DNA from: DASXRU01 sp034665305
GTDB lineage: Bacteria > Acidobacteriota > Blastocatellia > Pyrinomonadales > Pyrinomonadaceae
Reading direction: 5' to 3'
DNA length: 64,000 nt
NCBI GenBank assembly: GCA_034665305.1
Contig: JAXDFZ010000025.1
Location: forward strand, 1 to 64,000
Shown here: one piece after another, positions 25,450 through 33,736 of the stretch
How the letters are laid out: each line of letters begins with the position of its first letter
How positions within the stretch are numbered: position 1 is the stretch's first letter
Position numbers and translations under genes: made by a program
The notes under the pieces: generated by a model
What the model was told of the DNA's origin: nothing
Seen by the model: the letters and a program-made list of their open reading frames with translations, nothing else
The model's database searches: none

Positions 25450-25504
25450 ACGTATTATGTGATCTAGCGCACAGACACCAAAGCCTCAAACCGAAATAAT
25501 ACGT
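25450..25504. promoter_or_regulatory. Inverted repeat upstream of the NO reductase gene
   Basis: ACGTATTAT at 25450-25458 and its exact complement ATAATACGT at 25496-25504 lie 57-111 bases before the NO reductase start, centres about 46 bases apart. The spacing of roughly four to five helical turns would suit two dimers or a looped regulator. No NsrR, NorR or FNR consensus is recognised. Between the arms no clear -35/-10 pair stands out. Confidence 0.35.
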
Positions 25505-25560
25505 GGTTCGCAATATTCCCGCCTAAATGGTGTTCGCGCCGGGCACGTCAGGAACGCTCT

Positions 25561-27822
25561 ATGAAAAAGCTTTGGCTTATTTTTATCGCAATTTTTGTGT
25601 TTTCGTTTGCAATCCTCGGCTGGGTCGGCACGGAGATCTTCCGTCAGGCCCCACCAATTCCCCGCGAAGTCGTGACTACTGATGGCCAGATCCTGATTCC
25701 CGCTGAGGAGATTTCCAACGGGCAAAATGTCTGGCAGGCAATGGGCGGAATGGAGAGCGGTTCGATCTGGGGGCATGGCTCCTACGTGGCGCCCGATTGG
25801 TCGGCGGATTATCTGCATCGCGAGGCACTCTTCATTCTTGAAGAATGGTCGCATCAGGATTTCTCAAATAACTACGCGGGGCTGACGTCCGAACAACAAG
25901 CGGCCTTGCGCCAGCGCCTGCAGGATACGGTCCGAAAGAACAACTACGATGCCGCGACGGGACGGCTTACGATCGAACCGGTTCGCGCTCGCGCGTTTGA
26001 AGATAACCTCAAACACTATTCGGATATCTTCGCTAACGGCCGCACCGCTTATGCGGTCCAGCGCAGCGCGCAGGTAGACCCGGCAAAGCTTCGCCAGTTG
26101 ACGTCCTTCTTCTTTTGGACCTCGTGGGCCTCAGCCACCAATCGGCCGAACAATACAATTTCCTACACAAGTAATTTTCCGTCCGAACCTCTCGTCGGCA
26201 ACGTGCCGACTAGTAGCGCCGTGGTCTGGACCGGCGTCAGCGTCATCATGCTGCTGGCGGGCATCGGCTGGCTGGTTTGGTATTACGCCTCACGCGAGAC
26301 GGAATGGGTTGCGGATGATGTGCCGGACAGCGATCCCCTGATCGGCGCGCAGATTTCGCGTTCACAAAAAGCGACGGTCAAATATTTTCTCGTCGTCACG
26401 TTGTTGTTCCTTTTGCAAATTGGCATGGGGATGCTCACCGCACACTACGGAGTTGAAGGCGGAGGCTTCTTCGGAATTCCGCTGGCTGACTATCTGCCCT
26501 ACGTAGTTACGCGCACCTGGCATACCCAGTTGGGAATTTTCTGGATTGCGACAGCGTGGCTGGCAGCCGGACTATTTATCGCGCCCTTCATTTGCGGTTA
26601 TGAACCGAAGCGCCAGAAGCTCGGCGTGGATCTGTTATTCGGCGCGCTGCTGATAGTTGTTTTAGGTTCCATGGTGGGCCAATGGATGTCGGTCATGCAT
26701 CATTTGCCCGGCAGCTTGTGGTTTTGGTTCGGCCATCAAGGTTACGAATACGTAGACCTGGGCCGCGTCTGGCAAGCGGCGCTGTTTGTTGGTTTGCTGC
26801 TGTGGCTTTTCCTGATTGCGCGCGCCGCCATTCCGGCGCTCAAGAAGAAAGGCACACCACGGTCTCTGATCACTTTGTACTTCCTGTCGACGGCCGGCAT
26901 TGCGTTGTTCTACAGCCCGGGACTTTTTTGGGGCATGCGCTCGCATCTGTCAGTGGTCGAGTACTGGCGCTGGTGGGTTGTGCATCTTTGGGTTGAAGGA
27001 TACTTCGAAGTTTTCGCCACCGTCGTAATCGCATTCCTGTTCGCCAAACTGCGGGTGATTCGGGCAGAGAGCGCCGCGCAGGCCGCACTGCTTTCCGGCG
27101 CGATCTATTTGAGCGGTGGAATTATCGGCACGCTTCATCACTTGTATTTTTCAGGAACGCCAACCGTGGCGATTGCATTCGGTTCAGTGTTTAGCGCCCT
27201 CGAGATCGTTCCCCTGCTGCTGGTGGGCCACGAAGCGGTGGCCAACATTCGCCGTTCGAAAGCGCGGCCTTGGCTCAAGCAATACAAGTGGGTTGTTTAT
27301 TTCTTTGTCGCAGTCGCGTTTTGGAATTTGGTGGGCGCCGGGATTTTCGGATTCATGATCAATCCCCCGATCGCGCTTTACTACATGCAGGGCCTGAATA
27401 CGACGGCGGTACACGCGCACGGTGCGCTCTATGGTGTCTACGGGACCCTCGGACTTGGTCTCATGCTGTTCTGTCTGCGGGCCATGAAGCCGGAACTAAA
27501 ATGGAAGGAACGACCGATCTGGTTCGCGTTCTGGGCCATCAATATTGGTCTGATGTTGGAAATTCTTCTGAGCCTGCTGCCCGTGGGATTGATGCAAACG
27601 TATCAGTCTGTTTCCGTCGGTTACTGGTCGGCACGCAGTTCTGAGTTCATGCAGACGGATCTGATGCAGACTCTGCGCTGGATGCGAATGATCGGCGACA
27701 CAATCTTCGCCCTCGGCGCGCTTTCGTTTGTTTACTTCGCGCTCACCTTGATGTGGCAGCGCCCTGAGAAAAAAGCCGCGGCGGTCCCACCGGTCATTCC
27801 AGCGCCGGCAGAAGTTGTATAA
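25561..27822 (+). CDS. norZ: Quinol-dependent nitric oxide reductase (qNor, single subunit)
   Basis: 753 aa integral membrane enzyme that reduces 2 NO to N2O using quinol. One N-terminal membrane anchor is followed by a periplasmic cytochrome-c-like domain without haem c (about 40-215, with SIWGHGSYVAPDW). Then come about 13 membrane helices of the haem-copper oxidase fold. Haem and non-haem iron ligands appear in TRTWHTQLGIFW, VHLWVEGYFEVF, GTLHHLYFSG and TTAVHAHGALYG; the Glu in WVEGYFEVF is the NorB-type acid. The length is that of qNor rather than cNor, which would need NorC. A methyltransferase and a cupin gene follow closely. NO detoxification, rather than full denitrification, is inferred because no other nitrogen-oxide genes are present. 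Confidence 0.94.
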   Translation: MKKLWLIFIAIFVFSFAILGWVGTEIFRQAPPIPREVVTTDGQILIPAEEISNGQNVWQAMGGMESGSIWGHGSYVAPDWSADYLHREALFILEEWSHQDFSNNYAGLTSEQQAALRQRLQDTVRKNNYDAATGRLTIEPVRARAFEDNLKHYSDIFANGRTAYAVQRSAQVDPAKLRQLTSFFFWTSWASATNRPNNTISYTSNFPSEPLVGNVPTSSAVVWTGVSVIMLLAGIGWLVWYYASRETEWVADDVPDSDPLIGAQISRSQKATVKYFLVVTLLFLLQIGMGMLTAHYGVEGGGFFGIPLADYLPYVVTRTWHTQLGIFWIATAWLAAGLFIAPFICGYEPKRQKLGVDLLFGALLIVVLGSMVGQWMSVMHHLPGSLWFWFGHQGYEYVDLGRVWQAALFVGLLLWLFLIARAAIPALKKKGTPRSLITLYFLSTAGIALFYSPGLFWGMRSHLSVVEYWRWWVVHLWVEGYFEVFATVVIAFLFAKLRVIRAESAAQAALLSGAIYLSGGIIGTLHHLYFSGTPTVAIAFGSVFSALEIVPLLLVGHEAVANIRRSKARPWLKQYKWVVYFFVAVAFWNLVGAGIFGFMINPPIALYYMQGLNTTAVHAHGALYGVYGTLGLGLMLFCLRAMKPELKWKERPIWFAFWAINIGLMLEILLSLLPVGLMQTYQSVSVGYWSARSSEFMQTDLMQTLRWMRMIGDTIFALGALSFVYFALTLMWQRPEKKAAAVPPVIPAPAEVV

Positions 27823-27829
27823 GAAAACC

Positions 27830-28645
27830 ATGCAACATTCGACCGCGCTGCAAAATCCGGGCGAAGGACAGAAGACCGAGAAGATGCCGGGCCACTGGGT
27901 GCTGGCCCGGCTCGGCAAGCGCGTGCTGCGCCCCGGCGGCATGGAATTAACGCGCCGGTTGTTGGAACGTCTGGCCATCAAATCTTCTGACGAGGTGGTC
28001 GAATTTGCACCCGGTATGGGTTCAACCGCGCGCTTGACACTCGCGCTCAAGCCGGCGTCTTACACAGCCGTCGAGCGTGATGAGGCGGCCGCAACAACCG
28101 TCGCTGAATACCTCACCGGGCCCAATCAGAAATGCGTCATGGGTAGCGCTTCCGAAACCGGGCTGCCGGCGGAGTCTGCCACGATCGTCTATGGCGAGGC
28201 GATGCTTACAATGCAAACCGAGGAGGCGAAACGGAGCCTCGTGCGCGAAGCCCATCGACTGCTACAACATGGCGGCCGCTATGGCATTCACGAGATGTGC
28301 CTGCTGCATGACGGCTTAAACGATGAACAGCGGAATGGGGTGGAGCGCTCACTCACCGGCGTCGTGCATCACGGCGTGCGGCCGCTGACGATCGCGGAGT
28401 GGCGCGGATTGCTGGAATCCGAAGGCTTCGAGATAGAAGTCGTGGAGACCGCTTCAATGAGGCTGCTTGAGCCAGGACGCATATTCAAAGATGAAGGATT
28501 TGCCGGTGCGCTACATTTTTTCCTGAATGTGCTAAAGGACGGCGCGGCCCGGCGTCGGATTTTGGAGATGCGAAAAACTTTCCGGCGCAATCGCAAACAC
28601 ATCGGTGCGGTGGCTCTGGTTGCAGTTAAGCGGAACCGGATTTGA
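27830..28645 (+). CDS. Class I SAM-dependent methyltransferase next to NO reductase
   Basis: 271 aa from the ATG at 27830, seven bases after the NO reductase stop. The frame also runs five codons further up, starting with TTG. The Rossmann SAM motif I is VVEFAPGMGSTARLTLAL (residues about 54-71), with the acidic residue in YTAVERDE and motif IV near TIVYGEAMLTM. The opening phrase GHWVLARLGKRVLRPGG is characteristic of a methyltransferase group seen beside respiratory or nitric-oxide genes. Substrate unknown. Tight linkage suggests co-expression with NorZ. Confidence 0.82.
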   Translation: MQHSTALQNPGEGQKTEKMPGHWVLARLGKRVLRPGGMELTRRLLERLAIKSSDEVVEFAPGMGSTARLTLALKPASYTAVERDEAAATTVAEYLTGPNQKCVMGSASETGLPAESATIVYGEAMLTMQTEEAKRSLVREAHRLLQHGGRYGIHEMCLLHDGLNDEQRNGVERSLTGVVHHGVRPLTIAEWRGLLESEGFEIEVVETASMRLLEPGRIFKDEGFAGALHFFLNVLKDGAARRRILEMRKTFRRNRKHIGAVALVAVKRNRI

Positions 28646-28667
28646 TGAGTTACGACAAGAGCTAAAC

Positions 28668-28997
28668 ATGAGCGACGAACAAACATCGAGCGCGGCAGTG
28701 CAGTCACTCACCGGGCTGCTGCAATATCAAAACGGCTCAATCGTGAGCCGGGTCCTGTTGAAAAACCAGGGAGGCACCGTCACCCTCTTCGCCTTTGACG
28801 AGGGCGAAGGCTTAAGCGAGCACACCGCGCCCTTCGCAGCGCTTGTCTTGGTAATTGACGGCGAAGCAGAAGTAGAAATTGCCGGCAAAGCCCACCGGGT
28901 CAGTTCCGGCGAAACGATCACGCTCCCCGCGAATGTCCCCCACGCCGTGCGCGCGGCGACTAGATTCAAGATGATGCTGACAATGCTGCGGGCTTGA
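28668..28997 (+). CDS. Small cupin-domain protein in the NO reductase group
   Basis: 109 aa from the ATG at 28668 (AAGAG nine bases ahead), 22 bases after the methyltransferase stop. It forms a single cupin barrel: the HTAPFAALVLVIDGEAEVEI strand block, then GETITLPANVPHAVRA with the terminal His of the second cupin motif. The first motif has only one His, so the metal site may be incomplete. Such cupins often accompany NO-stress genes, possibly as a sensor or a quenching enzyme; the role is inferred from context. A terminator-like hairpin follows within 35 bases. Confidence 0.82.
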   Translation: MSDEQTSSAAVQSLTGLLQYQNGSIVSRVLLKNQGGTVTLFAFDEGEGLSEHTAPFAALVLVIDGEAEVEIAGKAHRVSSGETITLPANVPHAVRAATRFKMMLTMLRA

Positions 28998-29031
28998 ACG
29001 ATTTAATAACTAACCCCCATCGCGCGACGTA

Positions 29032-29058
29032 GGACAGGCATTCTTGCCTGTCCTTTTT
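29032..29058 (+). terminator. Intrinsic-terminator-like hairpin after the NO reductase group
   Basis: Stem GGACAGGC / GCCTGTCC around the loop ATTCTT, followed by five T. It lies 35 bases after the cupin stop and before the exopolysaccharide promoter region. It also belongs to a dispersed hairpin family (see 29092-29113 and 49831-49852), so termination may be a secondary use of a repeat. Confidence 0.6.
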
Positions 29059-29091
29059 CAATGCCTGCCCTCTGAAATTATTCCCGCCCCG

Positions 29092-29113
29092 GGACAGACA
29101 GGAATGTCTGTCC
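29092..29113. repeat. Dispersed GGACAGACA hairpin, copy 1
   Basis: GGACAGACA-GGAA-TGTCTGTCC is a perfect nine-base stem. The exact reverse complement of the same 22 bases occurs at 49831-49852, and a variant occurs at 29032-29053. No T-run follows. The gap 28998-29365 holds these two hairpins and the promoter-like element described next, and no gene. Confidence 0.8.
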
Positions 29114-29123
29114 TACTACCTCG

Positions 29124-29140
29124 TTGGCACGTCACGTGCG
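29124..29140 (+). promoter_or_regulatory. Candidate sigma-54 (-24/-12) promoter of the exopolysaccharide operon
   Basis: TTGGCACGTCACGTGCG fits the consensus TGGCAC-N5-TTGCW with one mismatch (GTGC for TTGC). The GG and GC dinucleotides are correctly spaced. It lies about 225 bases before the first gene of the locus, leaving a long leader. No sigma-54 activator is encoded in the window. The match is by eye and could be chance. Confidence 0.35.
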
Positions 29141-29365
29141 CAGTTGAGGTCATGGCAGCCGGTTTAGGCCGCTAATCAATTCGTCAGGGGCGAAAGACAT
29201 CGGCTTAATGCCCGCCACCGTCCCGTTACGCCACAAGTTGCGTTAACAAACTGCGATTAAGCGAAGCTGGAAGAGACTCAAAAACCGAAACCGCAAAAAA
29301 ATTTCAACTTTAAAATCCGGCCCGAGGAAATCAACTCCGGCCACCGAACTTAGGAGACTACCAAC

Positions 29366-29566
29366 ATGCTTTACGCCGACCCTGGATCTGGAGCGATGAT
29401 CTGGCAACTGCTGCTCGCGTTTTTCTTTGGCGGGTCCTTCTTTTTCAACCGATTCAAGCGCTGGGTCGCAGCCTCATGGGCCAGTCACCGCACGACTGCG
29501 CCGCTTGCTGCGACTGCCGCCGGCAATCTTCCCAAACCCTTAGCCTCAACGACGGAGGGCAAGTAA
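29366..29566 (+). CDS. Small DPGSG membrane protein at the head of the exopolysaccharide locus
   Basis: 66 aa with a strong ribosome site (TTAGGAGAC, nine bases ahead). It opens with MLYADPGSGAMIWQLLLAFF, the start of a recurrent small protein (DPGxG, then one membrane helix, then a basic stretch FNRFKRW) found in polysaccharide loci of several phyla. One membrane segment lies at about residues 10-28, and the tail is Ala/Thr-rich. The next gene starts seven bases later. Its role in the locus is unknown; a membrane-anchoring or assembly helper role is only inferred. Confidence 0.75.
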   Translation: MLYADPGSGAMIWQLLLAFFFGGSFFFNRFKRWVAASWASHRTTAPLAATAAGNLPKPLASTTEGK

Positions 29567-29572
29567 TTTCCC

Positions 29573-31018
29573 ATGGCAACTTCCCTGCGCGATCCCTCAG
29601 GCAGTGTTCTGGTCGTCGACGAACGCATCATTCGCATCATCCATGCGAAGGGACTGCCCGACCTGAATGCGTTTCTGAACTCCAGCGCTTCGCAATCATT
29701 CCTGAACGCAAACCAGGTCGTCGGCACAAGCTTCCTGGACAGCGGCGAACGCGCCCATGTCCTCGAAAACGCCGAGGCGCGGAACGTATTTTCGCAATCG
29801 GCGGGCGCCACTATTGTCGAGCATGAACGAGTGCCCTTTCAAAGTTTCCCTTACGAGTGGCCGGCGGAAATGCTGCATGCGGCAGCGACGCTGACACTCG
29901 ACATGGCAGACCAACTGCTGGACGAGGGTTTGGGATTAAAGGACGCCTCGCCCTACAACGTTCTCTATCGCGGCCCGCGGCCGGTGTTCATCGACCTGCT
30001 GTCGTTCGAGCAGCGCGATCCGCACGATCCGACATGGTTGCCCTTCGCACAATTCGTCCGCACGTTTCTGCTGCCGCTGCTGGTGAATAAATATTTTCAC
30101 ATCGGACTCGATCAGATACTGACGACACATCGCGACGGAATCGAACCTGAAGAAGTCACGCGCCTTTGTGGTCCAATCCAGAAAGTGCGACCGCCGTTCC
30201 TGACTTTGGCGACTATTCCCGCCCGCCTCGCGGCGCGCCATTCCGTCGATGACACGACGATCTATCAGCCGAAGCCGCTGAGCGATCCGGCGAAGGCGCG
30301 CTTCATTCTGCAGCGCGTTTTGAAAAGTGTCCGGCGCAAGTTGGCCCAGGTCGCGCCGCGCTCAGGCCGCAACTCCGCCTGGTCCAATTACACAGAACAC
30401 AATAACTACACCGCGGATTACCTGCCCGTGAAACAGGCCTTTGTCGAACAGGCGCTCGCCTATTGCCGCCCCAAAAAAGTCCTGGACGTTGGTTGCAACA
30501 CCGGACAATTCAGCGCCCTCGCCGCGCGCAGTGGCGCCAGCGTCGTGGCCATTGATTATGACCCGGTGGTGGTAGGCGACCTGTGGCGCAGATCGATCGC
30601 TGAAGACCTCGACATTCTTCCTCTCGTCGTGAACCTTGCGCGGCCCACCCCCGGCACTGGTTGGCGCAATCAGGAATGCGCTCCATTTCTCGAACGCGCT
30701 CACCGCAACTTCGACGGAGTCTTCATGCTGGCCGTCATTCACCACCTGCTGGTGAGTGAACGCATTCCGCTCGCGGAAATCGTCGACCTGGCCGCAGACC
30801 TGACGACGGACATGCTGGTCATTGAATACATCGCGCCGGGCGATCCGATGTTCCGCCGCATCTCGCGCGGCCGCGATCACCTGTTTGAAGATTTGAATCG
30901 CGATGTGTTTGAAACCACTTGCCGCCGGCGCTTTGACATCACGCGCTCGGAACAATTGGGCGACACACAACGCTGGCTCTACCTGATGGAGAAAAAGGGA
31001 GTCGCCACCGATGCTTAA
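29573..31018 (+). CDS. Kinase-like / class I SAM methyltransferase (NoeA-like) protein
   Basis: 481 aa. The N-terminal half has a kinase-like segment, LKDASPYNVLYRGPRPVFID, recalling the catalytic loop of small-molecule kinases (D..N..F.G..P.FID). The C-terminal half is a Rossmann methyltransferase with VLDVGCNTGQFSALAA and VVAIDYDP. The combination resembles proteins annotated as nodulation protein NoeA-like in polysaccharide loci. No membrane segment is seen. The stop overlaps the start of the next gene by eight bases, so the two products are co-translated. It could modify the polysaccharide or its lipid-linked precursor; the acceptor is unknown. Confidence 0.78.
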   Translation: MATSLRDPSGSVLVVDERIIRIIHAKGLPDLNAFLNSSASQSFLNANQVVGTSFLDSGERAHVLENAEARNVFSQSAGATIVEHERVPFQSFPYEWPAEMLHAAATLTLDMADQLLDEGLGLKDASPYNVLYRGPRPVFIDLLSFEQRDPHDPTWLPFAQFVRTFLLPLLVNKYFHIGLDQILTTHRDGIEPEEVTRLCGPIQKVRPPFLTLATIPARLAARHSVDDTTIYQPKPLSDPAKARFILQRVLKSVRRKLAQVAPRSGRNSAWSNYTEHNNYTADYLPVKQAFVEQALAYCRPKKVLDVGCNTGQFSALAARSGASVVAIDYDPVVVGDLWRRSIAEDLDILPLVVNLARPTPGTGWRNQECAPFLERAHRNFDGVFMLAVIHHLLVSERIPLAEIVDLAADLTTDMLVIEYIAPGDPMFRRISRGRDHLFEDLNRDVFETTCRRRFDITRSEQLGDTQRWLYLMEKKGVATDA

Positions 31019-32645
31019 GGATGCGGCCATTGCGCTCTCGCTGGCGAACCTGTGCTTCGTGAAAGTCTGGAGCAAACTGCTCAGCAGCGCTAACTCATAC
31101 TTTGGCGAGTTCCCCATCGTCTATGCCAGCATCGTCATCGATGTACTTTTATTGGCCGTTCTTTTCTGGGGCGCGATCACTCTGGCTCGTCGTTCGGGCC
31201 GCGTCTGGCCGATGACGCTGGCACGCTGGGCTTTCCTGCTGGCAGTGATAACGGTCCTGAATGGCGTCGCCACGCTCGTCATAACTTTCTCGCCCTACAA
31301 CCTCTCGGCTCTCATGGGCCGAACAGTCGTTTCCATCATTGGCCTCACTCTTACCGGCCTGGCGGTCTTCTCTCTCATTCGCTGGGGGCGCCTCGTTACT
31401 CACACCGGGCCGAAGTTAATCCTCGCGCTTTTGCCCTTCGTCTTCCTCACCTTCTCACAATCGATCTGGCGGCTGGTTTCCTTCACCCCAGTCGCCATCG
31501 CCGCGGTTGCCCACCAACCGAACGGCGCCTTGAGCGAAGTCCTCCCTTCGCGCAAAACTCCGGCGACTCGCGTGCTCTGGCTGATCTTTGACGAGATGGA
31601 CCAGCGCATGACGTTCAGTGAACGGCCCGCCTCCGTTCAACTGCCGGAACTCGACCGCTTGCGCAGTCAGTCGCTCTATGCAACGAACGCCTACCCGCCT
31701 GCGCCCCTCACGTATATGTCCATGCCGGCCCTCATCTCCGGCAGGCTGGTCGAGAAAGTCACACCTGTCAGTTCTCACGAGCTGATGCTGACCTTTGCCG
31801 GCTCCACAAAGCCCGTCGGCTGGAGCACCCAGCCGAGCGTTTTTTCCGAAGCGCGAAACTCCGGCTACAGCACCGCCCTCATCGGATGGTGTCATCCGTA
31901 TTGCGATGTCATCGGCGGGGGCCTGACGACCTGCGACGTGGTGAAAGAAAAGAACACGGGCGACGTCAGTTTGCAGAGCAGTATGTTTGCTCAGGCGCAG
32001 AGCATGATCAGCACCATGCCACTGGTACAGCCCATCGCATTGCCTCTCATACAACGCGTCGCCTTTATCAATCAGATCGTCACGCACGGTGAACGGCAAA
32101 AGTATCTGGTGCGCTATCAGTTTGTGCTTAACGGAGCGCTCAAGGCCATCACCAATCCCGACCTCGACCTGATCATGGTCCACTCGCCGGCGCCACACCC
32201 GCCGGGCATTTACGATCGCGCCACCGGAACTTTTTCTATGGCCGGCGATCGTGGCTACCTGGACAACCTCGCGCTGGTCGATCGCACAGTGGGAGAACTG
32301 CGGCGCGCGATGGAACTTGCCGGAACCTGGGACCAGACCACCGTGGTCATTAGTGCCGACCACTGGTGGCGCACTGAGATGTGGAGCCGCGGCCCATTCC
32401 TTACCAAAGAAGATGCGGAACTATCCGGAAGAAAGATGGACCACCGCATTCCTTTTGTGGTCAAACTCGCCGGACAACCAGAGCCGATCACCTACGATCA
32501 CCCTTTCAACACAGTCTTAACTCACGATCTGCTGCTCGCGCTTCTGCGCGGTGAAGTGTCGAGTCCGCAAACCGTCGCGGCCTGGCTTGATGCCCATCGC
32601 ACGATCGGCGACAGCCCATACAACCGCGACGAATTACTGCCCTGA
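31011..32645 (+). CDS. Membrane-anchored sulfatase/alkaline-phosphatase-superfamily protein
   Basis: 544 aa. About four membrane helices lie in residues 15-165. They are followed by a periplasmic domain starting RVLWLIFDEMDQRMTF, where the Asp-Glu replaces the metal-binding DD of sulfatases. Further motifs are NAYPPAPLTYMSMPALISGR, with Thr/Ser in the nucleophile region, VHSPAPHPP, and TVVISADHWWR with the ADH metal ligands. The architecture resembles phosphoethanolamine or phosphoglycerol transferases that decorate surface glycans. It overlaps the methyltransferase gene and precedes the export genes by 10 bases. Transfer of a phosphate- or sulfate-containing group is likely but unproven. Confidence 0.78.
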   Translation: MLKDAAIALSLANLCFVKVWSKLLSSANSYFGEFPIVYASIVIDVLLLAVLFWGAITLARRSGRVWPMTLARWAFLLAVITVLNGVATLVITFSPYNLSALMGRTVVSIIGLTLTGLAVFSLIRWGRLVTHTGPKLILALLPFVFLTFSQSIWRLVSFTPVAIAAVAHQPNGALSEVLPSRKTPATRVLWLIFDEMDQRMTFSERPASVQLPELDRLRSQSLYATNAYPPAPLTYMSMPALISGRLVEKVTPVSSHELMLTFAGSTKPVGWSTQPSVFSEARNSGYSTALIGWCHPYCDVIGGGLTTCDVVKEKNTGDVSLQSSMFAQAQSMISTMPLVQPIALPLIQRVAFINQIVTHGERQKYLVRYQFVLNGALKAITNPDLDLIMVHSPAPHPPGIYDRATGTFSMAGDRGYLDNLALVDRTVGELRRAMELAGTWDQTTVVISADHWWRTEMWSRGPFLTKEDAELSGRKMDHRIPFVVKLAGQPEPITYDHPFNTVLTHDLLLALLRGEVSSPQTVAAWLDAHRTIGDSPYNRDELLP

Positions 32646-32655
32646 GAAAGAAAAC

Positions 32656-33675
32656 ATGTCGAATAGAAACTTAGCCACCAGCAGAACCATTACGGTCGGC
32701 GCGATGATCTTCGCAGCGCTCGTCCTGCTTCCCATGCGGGGCAGCGCACAAAACAATGTTGCCGCGACCTCAACGGGCCCGTGGGCCACCGGTGCGACGA
32801 CAACTGCGAAGGGCGCTGCTGACGATCGCTACCGCATCGGCGCCGGAGACGTGCTTGATATACGCGTCTTCAACCGGCCCACGCTGACGCGCGAATCCGT
32901 TCGCGTGGACGCGCGCGGAACTATTCGCATGCCGATGATTGAGGGCGAACTCCAGGCCGTCTGCCGCACCGAAAGCGAACTGGCCGAAGAAATCGCCACC
33001 CGTTATCTCAAGTTCCAGCGCAATCCCCACGTCGATGTCTTCGTCAAAGAATTCGTCTCAAAACCTACCGCGGTGATGGGCGCAGTAGCCAAGCCTGGGC
33101 CATTCCAACTGCAACGCCGCGTGCGCCTGCTCGAGTTGTTATCGCTAGCGGGCGGGACCACTGAACGTGCGGGCGAAGAAGTGCTGATCACTCGCAGCAG
33201 CGAAGTGTATTCATGCTCGGGCGAAACGACAGAAGCCACCGCATCCTCGCTGACCTTCAATCTCAACCGGATCCTGACGGGCGAGGAAAGCTCAAATCCT
33301 TATCTTCACCCCGGCGACATCGTTACGGTGCAACAAGCGGACGAAGTCTACGTGGTCGGCAACGTCGTTCGGCCCATGACTATCGCGCTGAAAGAACCCA
33401 TCAGCATCTCGCGTGCAATTGCGATGGCCGGCGGAACGATGCCGGACTCTAAAACCGATCGCGTGCGGATTGTCAGGCAGGTGCCGGGCAGTATGACGAA
33501 GGCCGAGATTTTCATCGACTTAAAAGCGATCGACAAACATGGCGCGGCCGACATTGCGTTACAGGCAAACGACATCGTCGACGTTCCCACCTCCACCGGC
33601 AAACGAATCCTGCGCACGCTCTTGAACACAATTGCGCCCGCGGCTGCTCAGTTCCCCCTGCGAATCATTCGCTAG
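32656..33675 (+). CDS. Wza-type polysaccharide export protein (PES and SLBB domains)
   Basis: 339 aa from the ATG at 32656, which starts a signal peptide ending near RGSAQ. There is no lipobox Cys, unlike E. coli Wza. The polysaccharide export domain begins at DDRYRIGAGDVLDIRVF (about residue 55-70) and the first SLBB-type block is KPTAVMGAVAKPGPFQL. A second is DEVYVVGNVVRPMTIALKEP, followed by the SRAIAMAGG motif. The protein should form the outer-membrane or periplasmic channel through which the polymer leaves. The Wzc-type partner follows 61 bases later. Confidence 0.9.
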   Translation: MSNRNLATSRTITVGAMIFAALVLLPMRGSAQNNVAATSTGPWATGATTTAKGAADDRYRIGAGDVLDIRVFNRPTLTRESVRVDARGTIRMPMIEGELQAVCRTESELAEEIATRYLKFQRNPHVDVFVKEFVSKPTAVMGAVAKPGPFQLQRRVRLLELLSLAGGTTERAGEEVLITRSSEVYSCSGETTEATASSLTFNLNRILTGEESSNPYLHPGDIVTVQQADEVYVVGNVVRPMTIALKEPISISRAIAMAGGTMPDSKTDRVRIVRQVPGSMTKAEIFIDLKAIDKHGAADIALQANDIVDVPTSTGKRILRTLLNTIAPAAAQFPLRIIR

Positions 33676-33736
33676 TCATTTCTGATTCTAAACCGTATTC
33701 CCACACGCTCCCGCTTCCCATCTGAAAGGTGAACCA

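Noticed and set aside
31455..32363. 302-residue minus-strand open frame inside the sulfatase-like gene
   Set aside because: No ribosome site or family resemblance; the plus-strand gene is co-translated with its neighbours and carries ADH and FDE motifs.
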